Shown: piece after piece, positions 45,680 through 54,559 of the stretch
How the letters are laid out: every line of letters begins with the position of its first letter
Numbering within the stretch: position 1 is the first letter of the stretch
Assembly (NCBI RefSeq): GCF_030732985.1
Contig: NZ_JASHJX010000022.1
Span: 1-64,000, forward strand
Direction of reading: 5' to 3'
Source of the DNA: Nioella sp. MMSF_3534
GTDB taxonomy: Bacteria > Pseudomonadota > Alphaproteobacteria > Rhodobacterales > Rhodobacteraceae
Length of the DNA stretch: 64,000 nt
Position numbers and translations under genes: made by a program
Notes under the pieces: generated by a model
The model's input: the letters and a program-made list of their open reading frames with translations, nothing else
The model's database searches: none
What the model was told of the DNA's origin: nothing

Positions 45680-46422
45680 TCCTGCAGGAAATGAGCTGGG
45701 AAGAGGTCGGCGCCTATCTTGAAACCCGTGACGACGCGGTGCTGCCCGTTGGCTCCACCGAACAGCACGGGCCGATCGGGCTGATCGGCACGGACGCGCT
45801 CTGCGCCACCGCCGTGGCCGAGGGCGCGGCGGCGCTTTCGGGCGCGATCATGCTGCCGCCGGTGGCCTACACGCCCGCCCCGTTCAACATGGCCTTCCCC
45901 GGCACGATCTCGGTCTCGGAGACGACCTTTTCAGCCCTTCTGTCCGACATCATCGCCGCGCTCGCCACCCATGGGTTCCGGCGGCTCTACGTTCTGAACG
46001 GGCACGGGGCCAACCTCGCCCCGATGCGCGCGCTAGCTGACACCGCGCCCCTGTCGATGCGCATCCGCTCGTGGTGGGACTACCCCGAAACGAATGCCCT
46101 GAGGCAACGCCTCTACGGCGACTGGGAAGGCATGCACGCCACCCCGTCCGAGATCGCGATCACCCAGGCCCGGCACCGCCGGATCGAGCGCCCTCCCCTG
46201 CCCGCACCAAGGGCGCTCGACGCCGCTTTCCGCGCCGCCCATGCGGGCGACCGTCACGGACCACCGGAAGAACACCGCGCCGAATTTCCCTGCGGTCGAG
46301 TCGGGTCATGGTCGGAACTGGCCCGGCCCGAACACGGCGCCGACCTGCTGTCGCTGGCCATCCGGGAGGCCGCCGCCGACATGCAGGATTTCGCGCGGCT
46401 GGCCGGACCGGACACCGGGTAG
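45676..46422 (+). CDS. Creatininase-family amidohydrolase
   Basis: A 248-residue metal-dependent hydrolase of the creatininase family. Metal ligands are in VGSTEQHGPIG (Glu, His), GTDAL (Asp) and NGHGAN (His), with a later acidic residue in DWEGMHATPSE. Members hydrolyse creatinine or formylated or cyclic amides. Its place at the end of an operon with a binding protein and permease suggests it acts on the imported compound, perhaps a cyclic amide. It starts with a 4-bp overlap on the GST gene. Confidence 0.85.
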   Translation: MILQEMSWEEVGAYLETRDDAVLPVGSTEQHGPIGLIGTDALCATAVAEGAAALSGAIMLPPVAYTPAPFNMAFPGTISVSETTFSALLSDIIAALATHGFRRLYVLNGHGANLAPMRALADTAPLSMRIRSWWDYPETNALRQRLYGDWEGMHATPSEIAITQARHRRIERPPLPAPRALDAAFRAAHAGDRHGPPEEHRAEFPCGRVGSWSELARPEHGADLLSLAIREAAADMQDFARLAGPDTG

Positions 46423-46497
46423 CCTCTGGACGGGCTTCATCTCCGCGCACGGGGCGCGTGGGGAATGGCGCAGCCTCGGCTTCCTCGACAGGCCGGA

Positions 46498-47616
46498 TCA
46501 GACCGCTTTCCAGCCCCCATCGGCAGAGGATGCGAGGATCGTTTCCACCAGATGCTGGATACGAGTCCCGGCGTCGAACCCGAAGGGTTCCGACTGTTGA
46601 CCGGCAATTGCCCCGACATAGCCTGCGATCTCGATGGCCTTGAGATCGTTGAACCCGATCTGATGGCCCGGCGCGACGCAGAAAAGCCCATACGGGTCAT
46701 GCTCCGGCCCGGCTTCGATCTTGCGAAACCCGCGCCGACCGGGGGCGTCGTCGGTGGAATAGAAATGCAGTTCGTTCAACCGCTCCTGGCTGAGGATGAG
46801 AGCCCCTTTGGAGCCGTAAACCTCGAAGTCATGCTGCATCTTGCGGCCCGTGGCGATCCAGTTGGCCTCGATGGACCCGGACGCGCCGTTTTCAAAGCGC
46901 AGGAAGGCGCGCGAGACGTCATCAACCAGCACTGGCGCAGCGGTCCCGTTGCGATCAGGGCGGCTGTCGATGGCCGTCACGCAATCGCCCATCACGCGGG
47001 TGATCGGCCCTAGCAGAAATTCCGCAGTGGCCAACGCGTGGCTTCCCAGATCGGCCAGCACACCGCCGCCCGCCGGATCGGTGCGGAAGGAATGGGGGGC
47101 ACTGGCATCGGTCATGTAGTCCTCTGCATGGATGCCGCGATAGCTGCGGATCTCGCCCAGTTCACCCGCCTCGATCATCTGCCTGGCCAGCCCCATCATC
47201 GGATTGCACAGGTAGTTGAACCCGACCTGCGTCACGACCCCGGCGGCCTTGGCGGCGGTGGCCATTTCCTGCGCGTCGGCTGACAGTGGTGCAAGCGGCT
47301 TCTCGCAATAGACATGCTTGCCCGCCGCAATCGCCGCCAGCGCCATTTCCTTGTGCAGCGCATTGGGGGCGGTGATGTCGATCACGTCGATCTCGGGGTC
47401 GGTCAGCAGGTCGCGCCAGTCGGTGGTCCAGCCATCGAACCCGAAGCGTTTGGCGGCCTTCGCGGCGGCCTCCTCTGTCACATCCGCAACCTTGTGCAAC
47501 GACAGGCCAAAGGGCAGGTCAAAGACCTTCTCTGCCGTTGCATAGCCAAGCGCATGGGCCTGCCCCATGAAGCCGGTGCCGATCAGCCCCACTCGGAGTG
47601 TCTTGCGGTCAGACAT
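46498..47616 (-). CDS. Gfo/Idh/MocA family oxidoreductase
   Basis: A 372-residue NAD(P)-dependent sugar-type dehydrogenase. The Rossmann motif is VGLIGTGFMGQAHALG, the substrate lysine in YCEKPLAPLSADA, and the C-terminal domain has GGGVLADLGSHALATAEFLLG. The ATG at 47616 is used; a TTG one codon upstream is less likely. It overlaps the preceding 2-hydroxyacid dehydrogenase gene by 8 bp and is the last gene of a four-gene operon. It probably oxidises a polyol or sugar derivative of that pathway. Confidence 0.92.
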   Translation of the reverse strand: MSDRKTLRVGLIGTGFMGQAHALGYATAEKVFDLPFGLSLHKVADVTEEAAAKAAKRFGFDGWTTDWRDLLTDPEIDVIDITAPNALHKEMALAAIAAGKHVYCEKPLAPLSADAQEMATAAKAAGVVTQVGFNYLCNPMMGLARQMIEAGELGEIRSYRGIHAEDYMTDASAPHSFRTDPAGGGVLADLGSHALATAEFLLGPITRVMGDCVTAIDSRPDRNGTAAPVLVDDVSRAFLRFENGASGSIEANWIATGRKMQHDFEVYGSKGALILSQERLNELHFYSTDDAPGRRGFRKIEAGPEHDPYGLFCVAPGHQIGFNDLKAIEIAGYVGAIAGQQSEPFGFDAGTRIQHLVETILASSADGGWKAV

Positions 47617-48577
47617 CAATCACCTCTGCGTTTACAATCAGGCTTCGCTCGATGGTTCCATCAAGGAACCCAAGCGCGTTTTCAAGGGATGCCAGCGCCA
47701 TACGCTCGCTGGCTTCAGCCGTCAGCCCCGCCACATGGGGGGTCAGAAGGGCGGTATCGCAACCCGCCAAGGGCATTTCCGCGTCGGGCGGTTCCGTTTC
47801 GAACACATCAACGCCCGCACCGCCGACTTGGCCGTTGGTCAAGGCATCCGCCAATGCGGCCTCGTCGATCACGCCGCCCCGTGCGGTGTTGGCGATGATC
47901 ACGCCGGGCTTGCAGCGCTGCAGTTCCGCCGCGCCCAGGATCGGTCGGTCGCTTTTCGGGATATGGACCGAGATGCAGTCGGCCCATGCCAGCCCCTCGT
48001 GCAGCGCAACGGGGCGCACCGGCCCGTCGGGCCAGCCCATGCGTTCCAGATAGGGGTCATGGGCGCGGACCTGCATATCGAACGCCGCCGCCATCTTTGC
48101 CAGCTTGCGGCCCGACCGGCCATAGCCCACGATCAGCAGGGTCTTGCCCGAAATCTCTTGCTGTTCCAGCCGGTTGCGCCAGCCCCATTGGGCAGGGTCG
48201 CGCACAGCGCGATCCGCCCGTAAAACCCGTTTGGAGGCCGCGAGCAGGAACATCATCGCCTGTTCGGCGACCGAGGTGGAGTTGACATCGCCCACGATGG
48301 TCAGGGCGATCCCCCGCGCGGTCAGCGCCTTGAGATCGACCGCGTCATAGCCCACCCCGTGGCGCGATACGACCTTGAGGTTCGGGGCCTTGACGATGGT
48401 TTCTGCCGTCAGGGGTTGCGTCCGAAGGACAAGTGCGTCGGCGGTGGCAATATGGGGTAGGTAGGAGGCTTCGGAGATTTCCTCGACATAATCCACCTCG
48501 ACCCCCTCGGCACGCAATTCGGCGATCCGGGCCTCACCCGCCGGGTGCAGCTTTCCCGCGACCAGAAGACGGGGCAT
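47609..48577 (-). CDS. D-2-hydroxyacid dehydrogenase
   Basis: A 322-residue NAD-dependent enzyme of the phosphoglycerate/hydroxypyruvate reductase superfamily. It has the nucleotide motif LLIVGYGRSGRKLAKM, catalytic Arg in NTARGGVIDE, Glu in DVFETEPPDA and His in LTPHVAGLTAEA. The substrate-binding domain starts MPRLLVAGKLHP. It lies between the aldolase and Gfo/Idh genes, with a TGATG overlap at the start, so it may reduce a 2-oxoacid released by the aldolase. Confidence 0.92.
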   Translation of the reverse strand: MPRLLVAGKLHPAGEARIAELRAEGVEVDYVEEISEASYLPHIATADALVLRTQPLTAETIVKAPNLKVVSRHGVGYDAVDLKALTARGIALTIVGDVNSTSVAEQAMMFLLAASKRVLRADRAVRDPAQWGWRNRLEQQEISGKTLLIVGYGRSGRKLAKMAAAFDMQVRAHDPYLERMGWPDGPVRPVALHEGLAWADCISVHIPKSDRPILGAAELQRCKPGVIIANTARGGVIDEAALADALTNGQVGGAGVDVFETEPPDAEMPLAGCDTALLTPHVAGLTAEASERMALASLENALGFLDGTIERSLIVNAEVIDV

Positions 48578-49386
48578 CAGTACGTCCCTCCGGTGTCGGC
48601 GACTTTCGCATCCTGCCCCACCCGGTCCCGCCATGCGGTAACCGACGCGGCCGCAGCCCCGGCCAGCAGGCGGGAATCGCCCGATACCGTGGTCAGCGCA
48701 TAGCCCATGCCTATCATCCGCGCGGCATAGTCCGGTGTTCCGCAATGGATGCAGGCGCGGATGCCATTGGCACGGCAGGTGTCGGAAATGCGCTGGATCA
48801 GCTCCAGCATCTCGGGTTCCTCGCGGTCGAAGCCCGGTGGCAGCCGCCCCTGTTGCGTGCCAAGGGTCAGATCGGCAGGGCCGACATAGATGCCATCCAG
48901 ACCCGGCGTCGCGGCGATTGCCTCCAGGTTTTCCATGCCCTCGGCGGTTTCGATCATCGCCAGCGCCAGCACCTCGTCATTGGCGGCAACCCCATAGCCC
49001 GGCATCGCCACGGCGGCGCGGGTGGGGCCGAAACTGCGTTGCCCAAGGGGCGGATAGCGCATGTAGCTGACGAACCGTGCGGCCTCTTCCGCGGTGTTGA
49101 TCATCGGGCAGATGATGCCCATGGCCCCCGCATCCAGCGCCTTCATGATCGCGGCAGGGTCGAGCCACGGCACCCGCGCCATCAAGGTCGCCCCCGACGC
49201 CTTCATCGCCTGAAACATCGGCAGGGCGGCGGCGTAGTCCAGCGCCCCGTGCTGCATGTCGATGGTCACGCTGTCATAGCCCTGCGCGGCCATGATCTCT
49301 GCGGTGAAGGGATTGCCAATGGAACACCAGCCATTCAGCGCGGGCTGTCCGTTGGACCACAGGGCCTTGAGCTTGTTTTTCTGCAT
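48577..49386 (-). CDS. HpcH/HpaI-family class II aldolase
   Basis: A 269-residue metal-dependent aldolase. Family features are WCSIGNPFTAEIMAAQGYD, VTIDMQHG (Asp and His near the active site), ARVPWLDPAAIMKALDAGAMG, and the metal ligands in MIETAEGMENLEAI (Glu) and GPADLTLG (Asp). These enzymes cleave 4-hydroxy-2-oxo acids to pyruvate plus an aldehyde, which the aldehyde dehydrogenase encoded just upstream could oxidise. The exact sugar-acid substrate is unknown. Confidence 0.93.
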   Translation of the reverse strand: MQKNKLKALWSNGQPALNGWCSIGNPFTAEIMAAQGYDSVTIDMQHGALDYAAALPMFQAMKASGATLMARVPWLDPAAIMKALDAGAMGIICPMINTAEEAARFVSYMRYPPLGQRSFGPTRAAVAMPGYGVAANDEVLALAMIETAEGMENLEAIAATPGLDGIYVGPADLTLGTQQGRLPPGFDREEPEMLELIQRISDTCRANGIRACIHCGTPDYAARMIGMGYALTTVSGDSRLLAGAAAASVTAWRDRVGQDAKVADTGGTY

Positions 49387-49397
49387 GATGTCCCCCT

Positions 49398-50828
49398 TCA
49401 GAACACGATCTGTGCCAGCTTGGTGTCGAGATAGTCCTCGATCCCCTCGCTGCCGCCTTCCCGCCCGAGGCCCGAGAAGTTGGTGCCGCCAAACGGCGCT
49501 TCGGACGCTGCCAGCGCAAAGCTGTTTATCCCCACCATGCCCGATTTCAACGTCCGCGTCGTGCGCCTTGCGCGAGAGGGGCAGCGGGTGAAGGCATAGG
49601 CCGACAACCCCATGGGCGAGGCATTGGCGCGGGCCAGCACCATGTCCTCGTCGGTGAACCGCGTGATCGCGGCAATGGGGCCGAAGTTTTCCTCGGCAAA
49701 GACACGCATGTCATCGGCGACATTGCTAAGCACAGTGGGTTCGTAGAAATGCCCCGCGTTGAAGCCGGATGCCCGCTGGCCACCCGTTTCCAGCGTCGCG
49801 CCAGCGGCCACCGCGTCCTGTACGATAGCGTCAATCTCCTCCAGTCGCCCCGCATTGATCAGCGGCCCCATCTCGGTGTCCGGGTCCAGCCCGTCGCCGA
49901 GCCGGATCGCAGCGGCGCGACGGGCGAATTCGGCGACGAAAGTGTCATGCAGGCTGTCATGGACAAAGAAACGGTCCGGCGTGACACAGACCTGCCCGGC
50001 ATTGGCGAACTTGGCGGGCACGGTCATATCAAGCGCCATATCAAGATCTGCATCGTCATAAATGATCAAAGGCGCATTGCCGCCCAGTTCCATCGAGACC
50101 TTCTTCACAGTTGCGGCGGCATCTCTGATCATCTGCTGACCCACGCGGGTTGAACCGGTCAAAGACACCTTGCGCACCCTTGGGTCCGCCATCACCGGGC
50201 CATAGGTGTTTGCCGTTGTGCCCACCACGAGGTTAACCGCCCCGTCCGGCAGCCCGCCCGCGCGAATACAGTCGACCATCACCATCGCCACACCCGGCGT
50301 CTGGGACGAGGGCCGCAGCACCACCGGACAGCCCGCCGCTAGCGCTGGCGCAAGCTTGCGGGCGGGTAGCGAAGCGGGGAAATTCCATGCGGTGAAGGCC
50401 CCGACGATGCCGACCGGTTCGCGCGTTACCTCGAACCGACCACCGGGCACGCGGCTTTCCACGACGCGCCCGTAGATGCGCCGGGCCTCTTCGGCGTACC
50501 AGCGGAACTGATCGACCGAGAGCACCCATTCACGGCCCGATTGCGCGATCGGCTTGCCGGTCTCGGCAGAGATCATCCGCGCCGCTTCATCCGCCCGCGC
50601 GGCCATTTCGTCGGCAATCCGGTGCAATGCGTCGGCTCGGGCAAACCCGCCCATCTCGACAAGAGCAGGCAGCGCCTTTGCAGCGGCATCTATTGCGGCA
50701 ACCGTGTCTTCGGGGCGGGCAGTCGGAACCGCGCCAAGGAATTTCCCGGTGACCGGGGATTCCACTTCGGCCCGCTGATCCGATCCGCGCCATGCCCCGC
50801 CCACGAACAGGCCAAATCCTTTATACAT
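49398..50828 (-). CDS. NAD(P)-dependent aldehyde dehydrogenase (succinate-semialdehyde type)
   Basis: A 476-residue aldehyde dehydrogenase. The cofactor block is GAFTAWNFPASLPARKLA, the general base is in SMELGGNAPLII and the nucleophile Cys in NAGQVCVTPDRFF. The pattern is close to GabD-like semialdehyde dehydrogenases. The ATG at 50828 follows an AGAGGAAA site. First gene of the operon ending at 46498. The likely role is oxidation of the aldehyde made by the HpaI-type aldolase. Confidence 0.92.
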   Translation of the reverse strand: MYKGFGLFVGGAWRGSDQRAEVESPVTGKFLGAVPTARPEDTVAAIDAAAKALPALVEMGGFARADALHRIADEMAARADEAARMISAETGKPIAQSGREWVLSVDQFRWYAEEARRIYGRVVESRVPGGRFEVTREPVGIVGAFTAWNFPASLPARKLAPALAAGCPVVLRPSSQTPGVAMVMVDCIRAGGLPDGAVNLVVGTTANTYGPVMADPRVRKVSLTGSTRVGQQMIRDAAATVKKVSMELGGNAPLIIYDDADLDMALDMTVPAKFANAGQVCVTPDRFFVHDSLHDTFVAEFARRAAAIRLGDGLDPDTEMGPLINAGRLEEIDAIVQDAVAAGATLETGGQRASGFNAGHFYEPTVLSNVADDMRVFAEENFGPIAAITRFTDEDMVLARANASPMGLSAYAFTRCPSRARRTTRTLKSGMVGINSFALAASEAPFGGTNFSGLGREGGSEGIEDYLDTKLAQIVF

Positions 50829-51177
50829 AGCGTTTTCCTCTTTGCCCGACCCGTTTGAGAGGCCCGATAAACAAACACGGGTCGATCCCGTGCCACCCGA
50901 AGCCATGTCAGCGCAATACCCTTCGAATCCCCGTATTGCAATAAATTATTCGCATCTAATGAATTTGACAATATCTGTTGCATTCTGTGCCTAGCCGCTT
51001 GTCGCAACGCCTCTCACATCCTGCCAGAATATGCTCATCACGGTGCTCTTCCGAAAGGCGACGCGCCACCCCTGCGACCCCGCCGCGAGGCAGGGTTTCA
51101 CAAGCCTTTCATGCTGACGTGATCCTGGTGTCACATGTCTGCGGCACGGGGAGATGTCCAACCGCTGGAGACAACAC
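50829..51177. promoter_or_regulatory. Divergent promoter region
   Basis: 349 bp between the aldehyde dehydrogenase operon and the phytase-like gene. It has an AT-rich core (about 50930-50990) with an imperfect inverted repeat TGC-AATAAATTATTC-GCA. No gene is visible. The operon carries no regulator of its own, so the controlling protein must be encoded elsewhere. Confidence 0.5.
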
Positions 51178-53331
51178 ATGACCTATCGCACCGTTCTGCT
51201 TGGCACCGCCGCCGTCCTGATGGCTGGCCCCGCACTGGCAGATATGAACTTCAACCGCATCGCTTCGTTTGCCGTGGCGCAAAACACGCCGGATGCAGAG
51301 GAATCCTCGTCCGAGATCATTGCCGCCACTGCCGATGGCATGACGCTGGTCTATACCGACAGCCCCGCCGAAGTCCTTGGCTTCATCGACATCACCGACC
51401 CCGCCACACCGATTGCCGCCGGTGTCGTGGCCCTTGACGGAGAGCCGACCTCGGTCAGCGTCATCGGTCAGACCGCCTATGTCGGGGTCAACACCTCAGC
51501 CGATTACGTCAACACCTCGGGCCACCTGCTGGCGCTGGATGTCGACAGCCGCACCGCCCTGGGCGATTGTGACCTCGGCGGCCAGCCCGACAGCGTCGCC
51601 GCCGCGCCGGATGCAAGCTTTATCGCCGTTGCCATCGAGAACGAGCGCGACGAGGATCTGGGCGACGGCCGCACCGGCCAGATGCCCGCGGGCTACGTCG
51701 CCATTGTGCCGCTGTCCGATGGCGTCATGGATTGCGACGCGATGATCACGGCTGACATCACCGGTCTGGCCGAGGTCTCGCCGGAAGATCCGGAGCCCGA
51801 ATTCGTCTCGATCAACGGCGAAAACGAGATCGTCGTGACCCTACAGGAAAACAATCACATCGTGGTTCTCAACGCGGCTGGCGAGGTGCTGAGCCACTTC
51901 TCGGCCGGAGCGGTGGACCTCGAAGGCATCGACACCGTGGACGAACGCGCCGCGCTGGTCTTTGACGGCAGCCAGCCCGGTCGCCCGCGCGAACCCGATG
52001 CGGTGACCTGGATCGACGACAGCCACTTCGCCACCGCCAATGAAGGCGACATGGATGGCGGGTCGCGCGGCTGGACGATCTTCCATCAGGACGGCACGAT
52101 CGTTCACGAATCCGGGGCCTCCTTCGAACATGCGATCGTCCAGATCGGCCACTATCCCGACCGCCGGTCCGACGCCAAGGGCGTAGAGCCGGAATCGGTA
52201 ACCTTCGGGGTTTTCGGCGGCACGCCCTATGTCTTCGTTGGGGCCGAACGGGCCAGCGTGGTGGGCGTCTATGACGTGACCGACCCGGCCAATCCGGTGC
52301 TGGATCAGCTCCTGCCCTCGGGCATCGGTCCGGAAGGCTATGTGGTGATCCCCGAGCGCGGGCTGCTGATCTCGGCCAATGAGGTCGACGGACTGGAAGA
52401 CGGCGCGGCGCGCAGCCATGTCATGATCTACGAATACCAGGACGCACCGGCGGTCTACCCGCATCTGACCAGCGCCGGCATGGACGAGCTGACGGGATGG
52501 GGCGCGATTTCCGGCATGGTGGCCGATCCGGAAACCGGCCTGATCTACGCGGTCAATGACAGCTTCTACGGCTTCCAGCCGACGATTTTCGTCATTGATC
52601 CGTCGATGGACGGCCCCTCTCAGATCATCGACACGATCCCGGTGACCCGCGGTGGCCGCCCGGCCCAGATGCTGGACATGGAAGGCATCACGCTGGACGG
52701 TGAAGGCGGCTTCTGGGTGGCCTCGGAAGGGCGCACCGACCGGATGATCCCGCACGGGATCTACCACATCAGCGCCGATGGCGAGATCGAGCAGTCGATC
52801 CCGCTGCCCGCGGAACTGCTGGCCGTGGAACGCCGTTTCGGCTTCGAGGGCATCACCATGGTGGGCGACACCCTGTGGATGGCCGTCCAGCGCGAATGGG
52901 GCGACGACCCGGAAAACCACGTCAAGCTGGTGGCCTACAACACCACGACCGGCGACTGGGGCGCGGTGCGCTACGAACTGACCGATCCCGAAACCGGCTG
53001 GGTCGGCCTGTCAGAGATCGTGGCCCATGGCGACTATGTCTACCTGATCGAGCGCGACAACCAGATCGGCGCCAATGCCGTGACCAAGCTGATCACCCGC
53101 GTGGCCCTGGCGGACATGGTGCCCGCACCGCTTGGCGGCGATCTGCCGGTGGTGGAGCATGAGCTGGTCGTGGATCTGATCCCCTACCTGACCTCGACCG
53201 GCGGCTATGTGCTGGACAAGATCGAGGGCCTCGCGATCATGCCCGATGGCACGATGTGGGTATCCACCGACAATGACGGCGTCGACGACCACTCGGGCGA
53301 GACCATGTTCTTCGCCATCCCGCCGATGTAA
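51178..53331 (+). CDS. Secreted esterase/phytase-like beta-propeller protein
   Basis: A 717-residue exported protein. Residues 1-21 are a Sec signal (cleavage after ALA). Residues 25-430 form a beta-propeller region (repeats such as FIDITDPATPIAAG and VYDVTDPANPVLDQ, LVIVD-like), and 440-717 match the esterase-like activity of phytase domain (DMEGITLDGEGGFWVASEG, FGFEGITMVGDTLWMAVQ, KIEGLAIMPDGTMWVSTDNDGVDD). It probably acts on phosphoesters in the periplasm or outside. A CTGGAGAC site precedes the ATG at 51178. It is monocistronic with a terminator after it. Confidence 0.82.
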   Translation: MTYRTVLLGTAAVLMAGPALADMNFNRIASFAVAQNTPDAEESSSEIIAATADGMTLVYTDSPAEVLGFIDITDPATPIAAGVVALDGEPTSVSVIGQTAYVGVNTSADYVNTSGHLLALDVDSRTALGDCDLGGQPDSVAAAPDASFIAVAIENERDEDLGDGRTGQMPAGYVAIVPLSDGVMDCDAMITADITGLAEVSPEDPEPEFVSINGENEIVVTLQENNHIVVLNAAGEVLSHFSAGAVDLEGIDTVDERAALVFDGSQPGRPREPDAVTWIDDSHFATANEGDMDGGSRGWTIFHQDGTIVHESGASFEHAIVQIGHYPDRRSDAKGVEPESVTFGVFGGTPYVFVGAERASVVGVYDVTDPANPVLDQLLPSGIGPEGYVVIPERGLLISANEVDGLEDGAARSHVMIYEYQDAPAVYPHLTSAGMDELTGWGAISGMVADPETGLIYAVNDSFYGFQPTIFVIDPSMDGPSQIIDTIPVTRGGRPAQMLDMEGITLDGEGGFWVASEGRTDRMIPHGIYHISADGEIEQSIPLPAELLAVERRFGFEGITMVGDTLWMAVQREWGDDPENHVKLVAYNTTTGDWGAVRYELTDPETGWVGLSEIVAHGDYVYLIERDNQIGANAVTKLITRVALADMVPAPLGGDLPVVEHELVVDLIPYLTSTGGYVLDKIEGLAIMPDGTMWVSTDNDGVDDHSGETMFFAIPPM

Positions 53332-53350
53332 GCTCATTTAATCAGGCGTG

Positions 53351-53384
53351 GCCCCCGGCGGAGCGATCCGGCGGGGGCTTTTTC
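53351..53384 (+). terminator. Rho-independent terminator after the phytase-like gene
   Basis: GCCCCCG (53351-53357) pairs with CGGGGGC (53372-53378), followed by TTTTTC. It starts about 20 bp after the stop. Confidence 0.88.
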
Positions 53385-53402
53385 ATGAGGATCTTCACCA
53401 TC

Positions 53403-53429
53403 ATGCAATAATGCATGGTTCGATTGCAT
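53403..53429. promoter_or_regulatory. Inverted repeat ATGCAAT-N13-ATTGCAT
   Basis: A perfect 7-bp inverted repeat with 13-bp spacer, about 70 bp before the quinone oxidoreductase start codon in an AT-rich stretch. It is a candidate operator for that gene; the regulator is unknown. Confidence 0.4.
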
Positions 53430-53497
53430 ATTCTCTCAATTCACGCATGATAGCCATTGGTCTATTCCCGCCTCAACAGAGATGAAGGAGACCGAAA

Positions 53498-54496
53498 ATG
53501 AAAGCGATGGTTTATCAGCGATATGGCGGCCCCGAGGTTGTGGGACCGTTCGAAATGCCTCGGCCGGAAGCGGCGGAGGGCGAGGTTCTGGTCCGTGTTA
53601 CGGCGGCCGGAATCACCACGGCGGACTGGCGGTTGCGCGCCTCGGCCTTTCCCGGTGGTCTGTGGCTGCCGGGGCGGCTGATGACCGGGCTATTTCGCCC
53701 GCGCAAACCGGTTCTGGGCGGGGATTTCGCCGGTGTGGTCGACGCCGTCGGCGCGGGCGTGACCCGCTTCAGACCCGGTGACCGGGTGTTCGGGTTCAGC
53801 GGCTTCGGGGCGCATGCGGAATACATGACGATGTCGGCAGAAGGCGCGATTGCCGCCATTCCCGGTGGCCTGTCGGACCAAGAGGCGGCTGCCCTGCCCT
53901 TCGGGGCGCTGTGCGCGCTGGAGTTCTTGCGAGACGTGGCCGATGTGCAGCCGGGTCAGCGGGTGCTGGTCGTTGGGGCTTCGGGCGGGGTTGGCGGCTA
54001 CGCAGTGCAGATCGCCCGGTGGCTGGGGGCCGAGGTCACGGGCGTCGCCAGCGGCGAGAACCTGTCCTATGTCCGGGCGCTTGGCGCCGAAGAGACCGTG
54101 GATTACCAGACAGAGGATGTCAGCCAGCGCGATACGATGTTCGACGTGGTTTTCGACACTGTCGGTGCAATGGACTTTCGGTCGGCCAAGCGCATCCTTG
54201 CGCCAAACGGGCTGTTTCTGCCGCTGAACTTCGGACTGGGCGATGTGCCTCGGGCGATATGGTCCGGCCTGGGGCGCGGGCCCCGGATGAAACTGCATGT
54301 CAACGGCGACAGCCGGGACGGAGTGCAGAAGCTTTCAAGCCTGGTGGTCGAGGGGCATCTGAAGCCGCTGATCGACCGGGTATATCCGTTTGACCGGATC
54401 CGCGACGGCTATCTCCATGTGGAAGGGCGCCACCGGCGCGGGGCGGTGGTTCTGGATATCGCCGATGAGGATGACAGCGCACCGGTGGCCATCTGA
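53498..54496 (+). CDS. NAD(P)-dependent alcohol dehydrogenase / quinone oxidoreductase (zinc-free MDR)
   Basis: A 332-residue medium-chain dehydrogenase/reductase. It begins MKAMVYQRYGGPEVVGPFEM, has GGDFAGVVDAVGAGVTRFRPGDRV and the nucleotide loop VVGASGGVGGYAVQIARWLG. The structural zinc Cys cluster and the catalytic zinc ligands are missing, so it resembles NADPH:quinone oxidoreductases. It is a lone gene and convergent with an EamA transporter, with palindromes between them. The substrate is not predictable. Confidence 0.88.
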   Translation: MKAMVYQRYGGPEVVGPFEMPRPEAAEGEVLVRVTAAGITTADWRLRASAFPGGLWLPGRLMTGLFRPRKPVLGGDFAGVVDAVGAGVTRFRPGDRVFGFSGFGAHAEYMTMSAEGAIAAIPGGLSDQEAAALPFGALCALEFLRDVADVQPGQRVLVVGASGGVGGYAVQIARWLGAEVTGVASGENLSYVRALGAEETVDYQTEDVSQRDTMFDVVFDTVGAMDFRSAKRILAPNGLFLPLNFGLGDVPRAIWSGLGRGPRMKLHVNGDSRDGVQKLSSLVVEGHLKPLIDRVYPFDRIRDGYLHVEGRHRRGAVVLDIADEDDSAPVAI

Positions 54497-54504
54497 GCGG
54501 GGGA

Positions 54505-54546
54505 AAGGATCTTGCAAGATCCTTGGAAATTCCTTGCAAGGAATTT
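54505..54546. repeat. Two adjacent perfect 20-bp palindromes, TTGCAA core
   Basis: A palindrome at 54505-54524 and another at 54527-54546, both with CTTGCAAG centre, 2 bp apart, in the 63-bp gap between convergent genes. The arrangement resembles the triple cluster at 5958-6049. They could act as a bidirectional transcription barrier or a DNA structure. No T-run follows either one. Confidence 0.85.
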
Positions 54547-54559
54547 GGTCCCGCCCGGA

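Noticed and set aside
51110-51150. Possible Pho box before the phytase-like gene
   Set aside because: CTGACGT-N4-CTGGTGT matches the CTGTCAT-N4-CTGTCAT consensus too poorly to call.
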